This document shows, piece by piece, positions 32,231 to 44,360 of a stretch of DNA of 64,000 bases. The DNA is from Portulaca oleracea (Eukaryota; Streptophyta; Magnoliopsida; Caryophyllales; Portulacaceae), in assembly GCA_029582165.1 (NCBI GenBank), contig CM055876.1:32309317-32373316 (forward strand), given 5' to 3'. Each line of letters begins with the position of its first letter. Within the stretch, counting starts at the first letter, position 1. The translations under genes and the position numbers were made by a program. Below the pieces are notes generated by a model, which was given only the letters and a program-made list of their open reading frames with translations, did no database searches and was not told the DNA's origin.

Positions 32231-35200
32231 ACTCTCATTTTCTCTCTCTATATATTATTAACATGGGTTTACTGTTTTGGGTTAGTCTAAGCAAGTGATT
32301 AGGTTACTAAATATTGTTTAATGGTTGGAAATCATGTTTGATGTCTTAGGTTTTAGTAGAAGGGTTGGTTTAATGTGTGTTTATGTGTTGGTATTATGGT
32401 TCAAAGATGCATGTTTAGCCCTAGGTTGTTAGTAGGGTTCATGTATAATATCCATGTTAATAATAAGTTTATCCATGTTGTTTAGAGTTAGTAAATTACT
32501 CCTATGTTTTTATAAATTAGGGTTTACGTTATAAAAGTTTTCCATGTTCATAAGTTTATATCATTATCAAAGTACTCACCATATTACTAAGTTCTAATAT
32601 TATTTTGAAGTTCTCGTTATTAGTAAGTATCTATGATTACTTTAAAATTATTAAGTTCCTACTACTAAGGTTATTAAGTTATTCATGTTATTATTATTAT
32701 TATTAAGTTTTACGTAATAATGTTATTAAGTTTGTAAAATGAGTAGTTTTCATATTATTATTATGAATATTAAAGTTCCAAATAATTTTAAGTGTTGTAC
32801 TATTATTAGTGTTAATTAATAAAGTTTGAAATTACTACTTTGTCACAAGAAGTTACTAAGTTTTCTTATTCTATTTTGAGGCTATATTATTGATAAAATT
32901 CTTTTATCATTTTGGTGTATATTAATATTGGTAGTAATCAAAGTTGGTATTATGGTATTAAGTTATATTGAAAGTAAAGTTCTTATGCCTATGTCCTTAA
33001 TGTTATTATATTAAGTGTGAAACATTATTTTATGCATCTATTAATACTTGTAAGTCATTGTGGAGACCTTATGTGTTGCGTGTATCTTGGTATTACATGT
33101 CCTGGTAGGATTGAAATATTTTAGGGTTGTTTCATGTTGACATGGGAGACCTAGGAATATGTTAGGAACCTAACAGAGTAATTTTAGCTAGTAAAGCATG
33201 ATACTATGACCTAATATGATTATTGCATGAATATTGGCATTTTGGTAATTTTTTTGTGAATAGTACCATGCAAGTCACATGTTAGATTTTAGCTATTAAC
33301 TTGATTAATGAGAAATTGTTGTGGACATGATTATGTGATTAAATCTCATATAAGTACCCTAGTTCTAGAGGTCATGTATAGTTACATAGGTAGTGGGTTA
33401 TGATGTATGTCTCTTGTTCTGGATATTTTAATATATATACATGTTACATGGATAGTTCGGTAGCAAGGAATTGTTAAGTTGGGAAAGGGTAGATTTTGTG
33501 TGAATTAGTTATCGTGGAGAGTGAGTTTTAATTATAGAAGTTATATTCGAATTCTAGGTCCGAGCGAGACGACGCGATAGTTAGCTCCCGTGTGTAAGTG
33601 ATTGCAGTAAAGAGAAGCTGTTCAGGTAATGTCTATGTCCTAATCCCCTTTGGGATGCCCTTTTATCTGTTTTGTGATTTTAATCTGTTTTATGAAGCTT
33701 GCATCCCACACGGGGATTTTCTGTAAAGTTAGACTGTCTGATTTGGATGTCTGTGAGTTATTTTTCTGAGTTGAGTAAAACGTGGCAGTCTTTTAAACTC
33801 TGAGTTTTATTCTGACGGTTTTGTAAACTGGGTTGGGTTTTGTTTGAACTCTGACGTCTGATAATTCATAAGATACTAATAATCAAAGTGAAACCATAAG
33901 CGGGTTGCGGGTAACGACCCTTAGACCAGGATCTGTTCCTGCAGAGAAGTTATCAAGAGATCGGGGAGTCCCGATATTATTTCTGAGATTGTGCACACAT
34001 CTGATTCTCGCTTCGACCGCCATCCATTCGATTCGAGGATCCGAGATCCCGCTCGATTCTCGAGTTCGATATTCTGGGGATAGGCAAATCCCGCCCGCAT
34101 AATAAAATTCTGATTGTTTTCTGAGGAAAGGATTACTCGCTTCGATTTGTTTCGATTTACGATTTACGGTTTCGATTTACGATGTCCGATTTACGATGTC
34201 TGATTCTGAGTTTAAAAGTGTCAGTTGAGGTTTTCTGGCACATTGTGTTTTTCTGAGTTGGAAGTTTGTACTGTTGGTTTATAAGTTTTGTTATTTCTGA
34301 AACTCTGGTTATTTCTGATCTCTGGATATTTCTGGGTTGGGTTTCAAATGAGTTGTAAAAAGGTTTGACTTGTTCCCGTCCCCTAAAATGGTTTGAAATG
34401 ATCTTTGAACTGTTTTGACAGTTAGGGGTAGACATTATTGAGGTTTCCCCCCCTCATGTTGTGAATTTTTGTTTTCAGGTGAAGATCAGTTATGTGAAGG
34501 GGAAGGGCACTAGAGTGAGGACGTTGGAGTTAGCCGTTTTGATAATAAAGTTTAGTTAATGTTGTGTTTTGTTGTTCTAGAATTCTAAGTTCTTTTCGTT
34601 GTTAAATTCAAGTAAACAGTTATCGCTTGTTGTTAGTTTTCCCTTCTTGCCTTGTATCTCTTCGGAGATACGGCAGTAACGCCCAAGTAAATAAAATGAG
34701 TAAAAAGAAAAAAAAATGAGTCTTCCGCTGTTAATGTTAGTTAACGTTTGACTTTAACCGTTAAGTTCAGATCTGAAATTCCGGGGCGTTACAGCATACT
34801 TGGTCAAGAATAGACAAGGTTTTTACTAATGCTCTTTGGCATTCTGAGGTGGGTTTCACTAAGGTAGAATAAAAGTAATTTCACCTATCAGATCATGCTC
34901 CTATACACTTGGAATTTCCTCAGGTACTGAAGATTAAATCTGGTTTTAGATATTGTCAAATGTGGCAGCAAGATCTAGATTATGATGAGATTATTAAAGG
35001 AGAGATGGAGAAGGATAGAAATGGTTGCTTGATGTTCCAATTGTGGGATTTCTTGAAAGATCTTAAAAAGCCTCTCAAAAAGTTACATAAATCGAAATAT
35101 TTTGATATTTTCCAGCAAGTGGATATTAGTAGAATGCAATTAGAGCAGTTACAAGAACAATTATGTTCAGACAAGTTGAATTTGGAAATCCAAGCAAAAG

Positions 35201-37618
35201 AAAAGAAGCTAGAGAGAAGTATTTTAGGGTTATGCAATCAACACATTCTCTTATGCAACAACAGGCAAAAATCGACTGGATGCAGGGAAAGGAGGAAAAT
35301 TTAAGGATTTTCTTTTCAAAGATGAAGCAAAAACAAATGGAGAAATTCATAAGAGACAAAGAAGGTAATATGGTGTCGGGGTTTGATGAAATTGCAGATG
35401 TTATGGTTCAGTATTATTGTGATCTGTTGGGAGAACATAAATATTCAAGACATCCTATTGATGAAAGTATTATTCGACAAGGAGAGGTATTATCAATCAA
35501 CCAACAGATAAGCCTCATCAAAAAGTTCTCTTATTCTGATGTCAAGGATGCAATGTTTAATATTCCCACTTCTAAAGCACTAGGTCCGGATGGATATAAC
35601 AGTGCATTTTTTCAACATAACTAGAATGAGATAGGGCAGTGGGTGGCAGATGCAATGTTGAGCTCCTTAAAGGAAGGTAAAATGTTGTCAGCAATAAATT
35701 CCACAAATCTAGTTTTACTTCCTAAAGTTTTAAATCCTAAAATCCCTGTGGATTTTAGACCCATTTCCTGTTGTAATGTCTTGCTTAAATGCATTTCTAA
35801 AATGCGTTGTGAAAGAATTAAGGAAGTTCTTCCCTACATCATTAGTAATAACCAAGGAGCTTTCGTGAAAGACAGGGAGATTGTACATAATGTACTCTTA
35901 TGCCAGGAGTTAACTAGAGGGTATGGGAGGAAAAATATTTCTCCTAGATGCATGATGAAGATAGATTTGAGGAAAACATATGATTCTATTTACTGGGAGA
36001 GTGTGGAAGAGAGTTTGAAAGCTTTCAATTTCCCTCCTCAGTTCATTTTGTGGATCATGATGTGTATAACTTCTACATCTTTCTCTATTCAATTGAATGG
36101 AGGGACACATGGTTATTTTAAAGGGGGAAGAGGGTTGAGACAAGGAGATCCCTTATCTCCTCTTTTATTTGTGTTGGTGATGGAGTATTTGTCAAGGAAG
36201 TTGGATGCTTTGTTCAAGGACCTGACTTTTAAACTCATCCAGGATGTAAAAAATCTGAAGATAAATCATCTTCTTTTTGCTGATGACTTGGTGGTGTTTT
36301 ATTCAGCTGATTATTACAGTGTGGAGAAGATCATGGAGGTGTTTAATGATTTTGGAAAGACCACTAGTTTATCAGCCAATTTAAACAAGTCACAGATTGT
36401 GTTAGCAGGAAGTAGTGAAGAAAAGATGGAGAAGCTACAGAAGATTACTGGTTTTGAGGGCGGGAAGTTCCCTTTTAAATATTTGGGAGTTCCTATTATT
36501 TCTAACAAATTGTCAAAGATTGAATGTACAATTTTGGTGAAGAAATTGATAACTAAAATTAGGAGCTGGTCATCACGTAATATTTCATATACAGGAAGAA
36601 TTGCCCTAACAAACTCTGTATTATTAGGGATTGTGGGGTATTGGGAAAAAAATTTTCTTCTTCCATAAGGTGTAATGGAGCAGATTATCAAAGTTTGCAG
36701 AAACTTCATTTGGAATGGGAACTGTGAATATAAATGCCCGCCTGCAGTTGCATGGAGTGAATTGTGTATGTCCAAAAAAATTGCAGGAGTTGGTTTGAGA
36801 GATCCAAATAACTAGAACAAATCGAGTGCAAGCATATTGCTTTGGGATATTGCACAGAATAAAAAGAGTCTTTGGATATAGTGGATTCATGCCAAATATC
36901 TAAAGAAAGTGGATTGGTGGAGTTTTGTACCAAGACATGACTCTTGTTGGTACTTGAAGAAATTATGTAGTATCAAGGACGACTTCAAAAATTTGATTGA
37001 CAAACACAATGTGCAAGACAACCAGAAGATCATAGTTTCAGTCATATATAAGTGGTATATTGGGGATCACCAGAAGAAAGATTGGTACAGATGCATCTGG
37101 AATAAGTTGGTTCTGCCCAGAACATCATTCATAGCGTGGATAGGCATGTTAAAAAAGCTTCCTACTGCTAGCAGAGTGAAGAAACATGGAGGGGATTTGG
37201 AGGCAGTCTGTAGTTTATGTGGTATGAAGAAGAAACTGTAGAACATATTGTGTATGAGTGTGAATATGTTGGTGAAATCAGGAAGTCTATTGGTTCTTGT
37301 CTGGGCATTTCTTACCAATTTTGTGATATGGAGGAATGGGTGAAACAATGGAGCGAAAGAACAAAGAACAAAGCAGTGAGAAACATTGCTATAGCTTGTC
37401 TTCCCATGGTTATTTGTGCTATGTGGGATACTAGAAATTATAAGAGGTATAAAAATAAACCTGTGAATATAGAAGAGATTGTAAGAAGATTGAAAAAACA
37501 GCTGTATAGGATTTTACATAGGGGGAAGAAGTCTAAAAAAGATCTTGACTGTATTGATTTGGTATTAGCTTAGGTCTCGCATTGAGATATGTTCTAGGTT
37601 ATATTGGAGGGCTTTCCC

Positions 37619-37967
37619 GATTTTTTTTTTTTTGGAGGTTGTGAATGGAATTTTGTTTTATCAACTTGAATTTTGTTTTATCTCACAATCGAAAATAGAA
37701 TTCTTACGGATATAAATGTGATGAACCCATTTCACCCAAAGGGACTCTTTATGACAGAATAATTGCCATAGTAGATTCCCCAATGCAGCCGTATTCCAAG
37801 CAAGAGCATCCCTAATATTTAGGCCTCCTTCACATTTATACAAACAGCAAGTGTCCCAGGATATTGGAGGAGCCTTTGTATCATAACCCCACAAGAAGCT
37901 ACGACACAATTTCACAATGGACTCAATCGCATTTTTGGAACGATGAATATCTGAGCCCAATAGGTAT
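37619..37967 (-). pseudogene. LINE-2 ORF2 C-terminal part and poly(A) tail
   Basis: Minus strand: AIESIVKLCRSFLWGYD, then GGLNIRDALAWNTAALGNLLW and WVKWVHHIYI are classic LINE ORF2 post-RT sequence. It ends in a poly(A) run on the minus strand (T-run about 37620-37633), placing the 3' end of LINE-2 next to the 3' end of LINE-1, tail to tail. The zinc-binding tail normally found after this region is missing. Confidence 0.75.
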
Positions 37968-38740
37968 TGTTCGGTCTCGTTCCGAGCCGAATTTCTTATC
38001 ATTTATAGGATATTTTTGCTTGTTCTAACCCCGTAATTATATATTAGTTATAATAATTTGTGTTTTGTAGGAAAATAAAGAGTTATAACGAAATTGGGCT
38101 TAATTGAGGCTTTTTAGGGAATCCCGAGTGATTTCCCGAGCCGACCCGAGTTAACCCGAGCCGAGAACCGAAGAAAAACAGGGGAAAGAGCCAGAATTGA
38201 GTCGAGGTCTCACGTCTGGTCGCACCCGTGAAAGCCCTCTGCCGCACCAACACAGCGAGCCAAGGCAAGGGGCCAACCTGAGGTCGCGCACGCGACTCCA
38301 GCCGTCGCGCCCACGACGTGCTGTGGAAAGAAGACAGGGCCAACGAACAGAAGAAGCTCGTGCCCGTGACTGGTTGTGTCACACCCGCGACAAAGTTGGG
38401 TCGCGCCCGCGAAAGACAATGAACGAGAGACGATGGAAGCTGGCAGGGATGGGTCGCGCCCGCGACGGTCGGCGATTCTGCGGAAACTGCGCGCGTGTTG
38501 TTGGGCCTAATTCTAGGGTTTTGGGTTGTATTTTCTTCCTTCTAATAATACCCCATGTATTTCAGCACTATTATCAAGTAGTATTAGCTAGTTTTAGGAG
38601 TAGGATTAGAGTAGAATTAGATTTAATTACTTTCTTTACCTTGCTTTAATCCTTTAATTGTTCTTCAAGTTTTCTTCATTTCTCTTACAATTTGTACTCA
38701 ATCTCTCTTTCAAGCAAATTGCCACTGAAGTGTTTACAAA

Positions 38741-38784
<44 letters not shown>

Positions 38785-39247
38785 TGCCGTTGACGTTTGA
38801 TTTCAAAGCTTTCTAGTTCAAATCACACCCAATCCACTTTTAGTGAGAAGGAGGATCAAGGGTCACAAATTCTACTTCCTAGTGAGGATTTGGGGGTAGT
38901 TGGTAATCCAATTCACATTTTCTTGTTTGTTCGGGGGAAGTCCAAGTGAAGATTGAAGAATTAGTGGAAGATTTTTTGTCATCGAAGGTATAATTCCTTT
39001 TTCCTAATTTCATTGTTCATTCTAGTTTTCTCATTTATTGCTTTCTAATTGCTTTATTTGATTTCATGCTTTTATTGCTTTCTTTGAATCCATGTCTAGA
39101 TTAGTCTAATAGCTTTATTTACATAATTTACAGCTTTCCGTATTGATAAAACCCCAACGCAAACTGATTTCTTCGTCAAGCCTAACACCCATCCCAGTCG
39201 ATTTGACAACCCTCACTTCTAAAAACCCAAAAATATGCAACCGAACA
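37968..39247 (+). repeat. 5' LTR of the Athila-like element
   Basis: Direct repeat of 43051-44360, with scattered substitutions and small indels. It contains a cluster of GC-rich dyads at 38215-38475 and a (TC)n run at 38739-38780, which is longer and cleaner than in the 3' LTR. Confidence 0.92.
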
Positions 39248-39248
39248 A

Positions 39249-39266
39249 TGGCGCCGATGCCGGGGA
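39249..39266 (+). promoter_or_regulatory. Primer-binding site (tRNA-Asp type) of the Athila-like element
   Basis: TGGCGCCGATGCCGGGGA begins one base after the 5' LTR. Athila elements typically carry TGGCGCCGTTGCCGGGGA at this place, one base different. Confidence 0.85.
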
Positions 39267-39358
39267 TGGCGTTATTTGGTAGATTAGGTTATTGGTTTGT
39301 GTGTACATAGTTTATTGCTTTCTAGATTCTTCCAAGAAAATGTAATCAAAAAAATTGA

Positions 39359-41093
39359 ATATCGAAAAAAATAGATAAAAAGAGAGTTATAACTAGTCCC
39401 CAATTCCCCCAATTTGAGCATGAAATATTTTGGAAGTATTTTGCTAGATTACATGACTATCGTGCTCAATGTGAAATGTATGGTATCTTTTATGGTACAT
39501 TAGACCTTTTGGGAATTGTAAATGAGGGTGTGAACTACGAGACCCGAAACCTTTTAGATTATTATGGGTTTTCCAGTTTAGGGGAAGAAAAAGCATGGGA
39601 TTACTTGAATGGTTGTCTAGGGATTCTTATGAATTTGAGCAACAAAGTGTTAGTCCTAGCTTCCAATCTCCTTATGCACCACCCTCTGGGACCTTGCCTG
39701 AACAATCATGTGATTATCCCTTGTATTTTGATGATCAATCTTATGGTAGGGATTATGTGGAAAATTCTTATGATCATTCCCAATATGATGTTGTTGAATC
39801 TCATCCTTTGTGCGCGCATTGTGATTCTCCATATCATGCTTCTGACTTTTGTGTGCAAGTTGAAATAGATAGTATTCGTGCTGAGATGGATAATTTTCAA
39901 GCTAACATTTGTGCGAAAATAAATGAATGCACGCAAGAGTATTTACGCATGATTAGTACTAGGGTAGAAGCTTTTTCTTCACAAATGGTTGATTCGAATG
40001 TTGAAGTAGATCATTCATCATCTATGAGTCTTGAAATGCGTGTTGATTCTTCTGTGTATGATTATGATGAGGATGATGATTGCTATAATAGATCTAGTGA
40101 GCATGAGGAACATGATGATTTTGTGTGTGATGATGTAGAATTGATGAAAACATGCTTGATGATGAACCATTGTCCACACCGTAATCCATGTTTTTATGTG
40201 AAGAGAAGGTTGAGTTTAATTAATGTCATGATGCTTGTGATGGAATTGAGCATGATCTTGTTGAGAGTGAAATTGAATCTTTTGTGATTGAATGTGTGTT
40301 TGATACTGAATTCTTCACTTTCATTGAGGATCATTGCATTAGTGAGGCATTAGTTACCCTTTCTTGCGAGTCCATTATTTTGAAATTTTGTAATGATGAG
40401 CTTGAGTCTTTGGGGAATGATCCTAATTGTTTGAACTTGGTGGTTGACAATGATGTTTTTGATGACGATATGCTTTATGAGTCATTCACGATAGGTTATG
40501 ATCCTGAGCCTTCCTCTTTCACTTTTGATGTTGATTTGAATGATGCACCTTTGTCTTCTGATGTTGATAGTTCTTCTGATAAGTCTGATATTGATGAAGA
40601 TGAAGATGTGTCTGTTTGTGGTGTTGGGAGTGTCATGATGTGGTCTAACCCTGCTTTTTCCTTATCACCTATTGTTGACTATGATGAATTTGATGAAAGT
40701 AGTGATTTGGAATCTGTGTTTGATGAAAATTGCATGGATATTGAGTTTGAATCATTGTTGGCATCCAAGTTTTTGCATGATCATGTTCAGGAATGTGTTG
40801 TATTGCCCTCTTCTGTTGATTTGCATACTCAATTTCCATTTACAAGTCAATGGGAGGAATCGTTTTTCATGTCTCCTGTTAAGGTGCCTAGGAAAGTTGT
40901 GTACATTCCTACATCTCATCATTTCTATGACTTTTCTAAGGCATTTGATAAACTGTTAAGAGCACTAATGTTTGTTGATGTGATTTTGAAAGTGTGCTCT
41001 TACCTACACCATTCCGAGATGCATGAGCGAATGCATGACTTCTTACTCCAGGCGTTGAATGGTTCCGACATGGTGCCTTGTATTTTGAGGTGA
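39359..41093 (+). pseudogene. Gag-like acidic protein with CCHC knuckle (frame-shifted)
   Basis: The first frame (open from about 39359 without a clear ATG; first ATG 39476) reads FEHEIFWKYFARLHDYRAQ and later GEEKAWDYL. It shifts near 39605 into a second frame (to 40287) with EWLSRDSYEFEQQ and the knuckle CAHCDSPYHASDFC (C-x2-C-x4-H-x4-C, about 39812-39853). A second shift near 40150-40220 and a stop lead to the third part (40284-41093), which is extremely Asp/Glu/Ser-rich. The AW-YLEWL text and knuckle resemble gag regions of Athila-type and LARD elements. Domain identity beyond the knuckle is uncertain. No catalytic domain is encoded. Confidence 0.6.
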
Positions 41094-43050
41094 GAAGGAG
41101 TGAATTTCTTGATAAGAAGCCTTCCAGGTAATATCCTTACTCACCCTTCTTGTATAGTTAGTGAGTTGGCTTTCTTTTCTTCTTTTATTTTCTTTTTGTA
41201 TGTTTCTTTTTCTTTCCTTTTGGAGTGCTTGCTTACTTTACTTGTGTTTCCATTGAGGACATTGCAACCTCTTTGTGTGGGAGCGGAGGGAGGGGTAGTA
41301 TGCATTCCGGCTTTTGAGCATAAGAAAAGAAGAAAAAAAAAGAGTGAGATTCATTTTGTAAATATTTTGGTTTTTCTTTAGTTCTTTAGTTAGTAGTGTC
41401 TTGTATATATTTTTATTTTCCTTTTAATCTTGCATGCGAACATTCACACATAGTATGATTTTCTTGTTTATTCCTAACCTATTGTGTGATGTTCTTTGGA
41501 TCGTGGATTGGTTATGCTTTTATCGAAGATCTTGAGGTAACCTCTTCCGCCCTCTCTTTGAGTGTATATGTTTTTGATCCATGTTGCATGCTTGATTTTC
41601 CTTTTGGGTGGCGAACCCCTTGAGTGTGAATGTTGGGTATATTTTGCTGTTGAAGCCGTGTGGGCTCGGGTCGCCACCACTTTTACTTGTTAGTAGCTTG
41701 TTTGTGTGTCTTTTGTAGGTTTTCTACCTTATCTGTGACACAATAGGGACATTGTGAAGTTTTGTGTGGGAGTGGGGGGTGATACTTCCATTGTTCATGG
41801 GTAGATCACCTAGTTTTGAGTCTTTTGATTTTGTTTTTCGTAGTTTGTATCCAAAATCTCCAAAAAAAAAAAAAGTTTTGTGTGAAAAAGGGAAAAAGGT
41901 TGTGAAAAAACCCAAAAGTGTTCTTTTTCTTTTTGAAGATGTTTTCACAGTTGTGTAGGTAGTTTTCTAATTGGATGATTCAATCAGTTAGAAGTGGCCG
42001 ATATGAATAATGATAGGCCTTAGGAAAGATTTCTGCCATGATTTTTCTCTATTAGACCTAGGCATGGAATGTGAAAGCGGAATCCTCACTTCTTACACGC
42101 CCCGATTGTGAATTTCTTACCTAAGTTACTCTTAGTTGTTCTAATGCTCTTGCTCTCTTAATTAATGAATTAACTAATTATTGTCGGGCCCACCGAGGAG
42201 GGTCAGTGTGGGTGGACGACGCCCATTGCCTCTTAAGTACAATGTTTACGGATGGAGTAACCCGAATCATGGAGGGTAACCGTTTGCGAAGGCCGGTATG
42301 ATTCCCCAAAACCTCGACATTGACGCCTAAAATCGTACGAAACGGATTGAGAGTAAGGCTTAATAAAGAAAGAAAAGAGCGAAGAAAACGAAAAGAAAAA
42401 GAAAGCAGAATAAAGAAAAAAAGAGAGAAAGAAAAAGCAAAAGCAAGTAGGAAAAAAAAAGAAAAGAAGAAAAAGTTGAGAAAGTGAAGTAAAAGAAAAA
42501 GAAAAGAAAAAGAAAAGAAAGAAAAACAAAAGAGTGAAGTTATGTCAGCTAATAATCCCGAGCTTGAGCATGAAAATAACTTTGATTGTCTAGCTTAGGT
42601 TAGAAAGGATCGTTAAGGCCTACTAGCACTAGTGCACGAGGATTCTTATTCATCATGAAGTGTCTGGGTTGAAAACCTCAAAGATTGGCAGTTTTCCAAC
42701 CTTAGTGTCCTTGTTTGTTCATATTTGCTTCTTCCATTTGATTGTTGAGGCGGATTGGGGAACTAAGTGCATGATTGGGGATGAGAATATCTTCTTCGGC
42801 TTTTTTTTTCACCTTATCTTCTTCTTTCCCTTTTTTCTTTTTTCGTGGCTTTTGTGGGTAAAGCTTCTAGAAACCCTCACGAGACCTACCTCGTCCATCT
42901 GGGCTGCCAAGGGGTTTAAAGGGCTTGATGCATGTGCTAAATGCATCCGTGATTCCTACGAAAGTGAGTTAGGGTTTTTAGTTTCTTTTTCTCTGTCTTT
43001 ATTTTTATTTTTAGTTTGCTCGGGGCGAGCAAACCCTTGTGTGGGAGTGT
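41094..43050 (+). other. Non-coding 3' internal region of the Athila-like element
   Basis: No credible coding frame is seen. A phrase TGTGTGGGAG recurs near 41273, 41763 and 43039, the last directly before the 3' LTR, where it may serve as polypurine-tract-like sequence. A nearly pure purine tract occupies 42362-42533. Confidence 0.5.
42362..42533 (+). repeat. Long purine (A/G) tract
   Basis: About 170 nt consist almost entirely of A and G with very few pyrimidines, mostly AAAGAAA/GAAAAG units. Confidence 0.85.
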
Positions 43051-44360
43051 TGTTCGGTCTCGTTCCGATCCAAATTTCTTATCATTTATACGATATTTTT
43101 GCTTGTTCTAACCCCGTAATTATATATTAGTTATAATAATTTTGTGTTTTGTAGGAAAATAAAGAGTTAGAACGAAATTGGGCTTAATTGAGGCTTTTTA
43201 GAGAATTTCGAGTGATTTCCCGAGCCGACCCGAGTTAACCCAAGCCGAGAACCGAAGCAAAACAAGGGAAAGAGCCAGAATTGAGTCGCGCCCGAGTCAC
43301 GTCTGGTCGCACCCGTGAAAGCCCTCTGCCGCACCAACACAGCGAGCCAAGGCAAGGGGCCAACCGGAGGTCGCGCCCGCGACCCCAGCCGTCGCGCCCG
43401 CGACGTGCTACGGAGAGAAGACAAGGCCAGCGAACAGAAGAAGCTCACGCCCGTGACTGGTAGTGTCACACCCGCGACAGAGTTGGGTCGTGCCCGCGAA
43501 AGACAATGAACGAGAGACGATGGAAGCTGGCAGGGACGGGTCGCGTCCGCGACGGTCGGCGATTCTGCGGAAACTGCGCGCATGTTGTTGGGCCTAATTC
43601 TAGGGTTTTGGGTTGTATTTTCTTCCTTCTATAAATACCCCATGTATTTCAGCACTATTATCAAGTAGTATTAGCTAGTTTTAGGAGTAGAATTAGAGTA
43701 GAATTAGATTTAATTGCTTTCTTTATCTTGCTTTAATCCTTTAATTGTTCTTCAAGTTTTCTTCATTGTTCTTTAAGTTTTCTTCATTTCTCTTGCAATT
43801 TGTACTCAATCTCTCATTCAAGCAAATTTCCATTGAAGTGTTTACAAAGCTTTCTCTCTCTCTCTCTCTCCCACTCTCTCTCTTTTTCTCTCTTTGGTTG
43901 CCATTGATGTTTGATTTCAAAGCTTTCTAGTTCTAATCACACCCAATCCAGTTTTAGTGAGGAGGGGGATCAAGGGTCACAAATTCTACTTCCTAGTGAA
44001 GATTTGGGGGTCCTTGGTAATCCAATCCACATTTTCTTATTTGTTCGGGGGAAATCCAAGTGAAGATTGAAGAATTAGTGAAGATTTTTGGTCATCGAAG
44101 GTATAATTCATTTTTCCTAATTTCATTGTTCATTCTAGTTTTCTCATTTATTGCTTTCTAATTGCTTTATTTGATTTCATGCTTTTATTGCTTTCTTTGA
44201 ATCCATGTCTAGATTAGTCTAATAGCTTTATTTACATAATTTACCGCTTTCCGCATTGAGAAAACCCCAACGCAAACCGATTTCCTTGTCAAGCCTAACA
44301 CCCATCCCTGTGGATTCGACAACCCTTACTTCTAAAAGCTGAAAAATACGCAACCGAACA
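43051..44360 (+). repeat. 3' LTR of the Athila-like element
   Basis: Repeats the 5' LTR from TGTTCGGTCTCG to CAACCGAACA. It carries the same GC-rich dyad cluster (about 43285-43560) and an interrupted (TC)n run. Confidence 0.92.

Larger units (their letters stand above)
30869..34793 (+). mobile_element. Gypsy-type solo LTR inserted in LINE-1, with repeated 5' end
   Basis: The insert of 3,925 bp starts TGTAAAACCCCG and ends GGGGCGTTACA, with inverted TGTAA/TTACA ends. It is flanked by a perfect 5-bp duplication GCATA (30864-30868 and 34794-34798). No gag or pol is present. Its first 210 bp are two copies of a 105-bp unit that ends in AAGGGGGTAATGA, which looks like a polypurine tract plus internal 3' end. 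The LTR proper then seems to start at 31079, giving about 3.7 kb. TGTAA...TTACA ends and multi-kb LTRs fit Ty3/gypsy of the Del/Tekay type, as an inference. Confidence 0.8.
30393..37573 (+). pseudogene. LINE-1 ORF2: endonuclease, reverse transcriptase, zinc-binding tail (broken)
   Basis: ATG 30393 opens MDNIVSWNIRGFNN, the start of an APE-type endonuclease. It continues with WMVIGDFNSIL and GHYFTWTNGH up to 30867, then TWSRIDKV and SDHAPIHLEF from 34799. RT lies at about 35600-36680 with FRPISCCNV, GLRQGDPLSPLL and the FADD catalytic box. The zf-RVT region PRTSFIAW ... CSLCG is at 37110-37230. Breaks include a stop after IGIFVF near 30474, stops at 35622-35624 and 36666-36668, and several frame changes. 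No RNase H domain follows. Confidence 0.85.
29233..37617 (+). mobile_element. L1-type LINE (LINE-1), split by a solo LTR
   Basis: A non-LTR element with ORF1 (29268-30400, DUF4283-like plus CCHC knuckle) and ORF2 (from 30393: endonuclease, RT, zinc-binding C-terminal region). Bases 30869-34793 are a later insertion, and the endonuclease reads straight across when that insertion and one target copy are ignored. Total own length is about 4.4 kb, so it is close to full length. No poly(A) tail is seen at 37617, because the tail of the oppositely oriented LINE-2 begins there. Confidence 0.85.
37968..44360 (+). mobile_element. Athila-like non-autonomous LTR retrotransposon nested in LINE-2
   Basis: The element is 6,393 bp with LTRs of about 1.28 and 1.31 kb that begin TGTTCGGTCTCG and end CAACCGAACA. 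It is flanked by a perfect 5-bp target duplication, GGTAT (37963-37967 and 44361-44365). The primer site TGGCGCCGATGCCGGGGA matches the tRNA-Asp type site typical of Athila elements. The 3.8-kb interior carries one decayed gag-like frame with a CCHC knuckle and no protease, RT or integrase, so mobility would need proteins in trans. LINE-2 reads on across the insertion once it and one target copy are ignored. Confidence 0.9.

Noticed and set aside
31491..32298. Open frames of up to 120 codons on both strands
   Set aside because: They lie inside the solo LTR in CT- and CCACC-rich sequence, are low-complexity and match nothing recognisable.
42233..42529. 98-codon minus-strand frame rich in Phe/Ser
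   Set aside because: It is the reverse reading of the purine tract and has no protein-like composition.
37968..44360. Hidden RT or integrase in the Athila-like element
   Set aside because: The interior was read in all frames. No YxDD, DSG or integrase motifs were seen.
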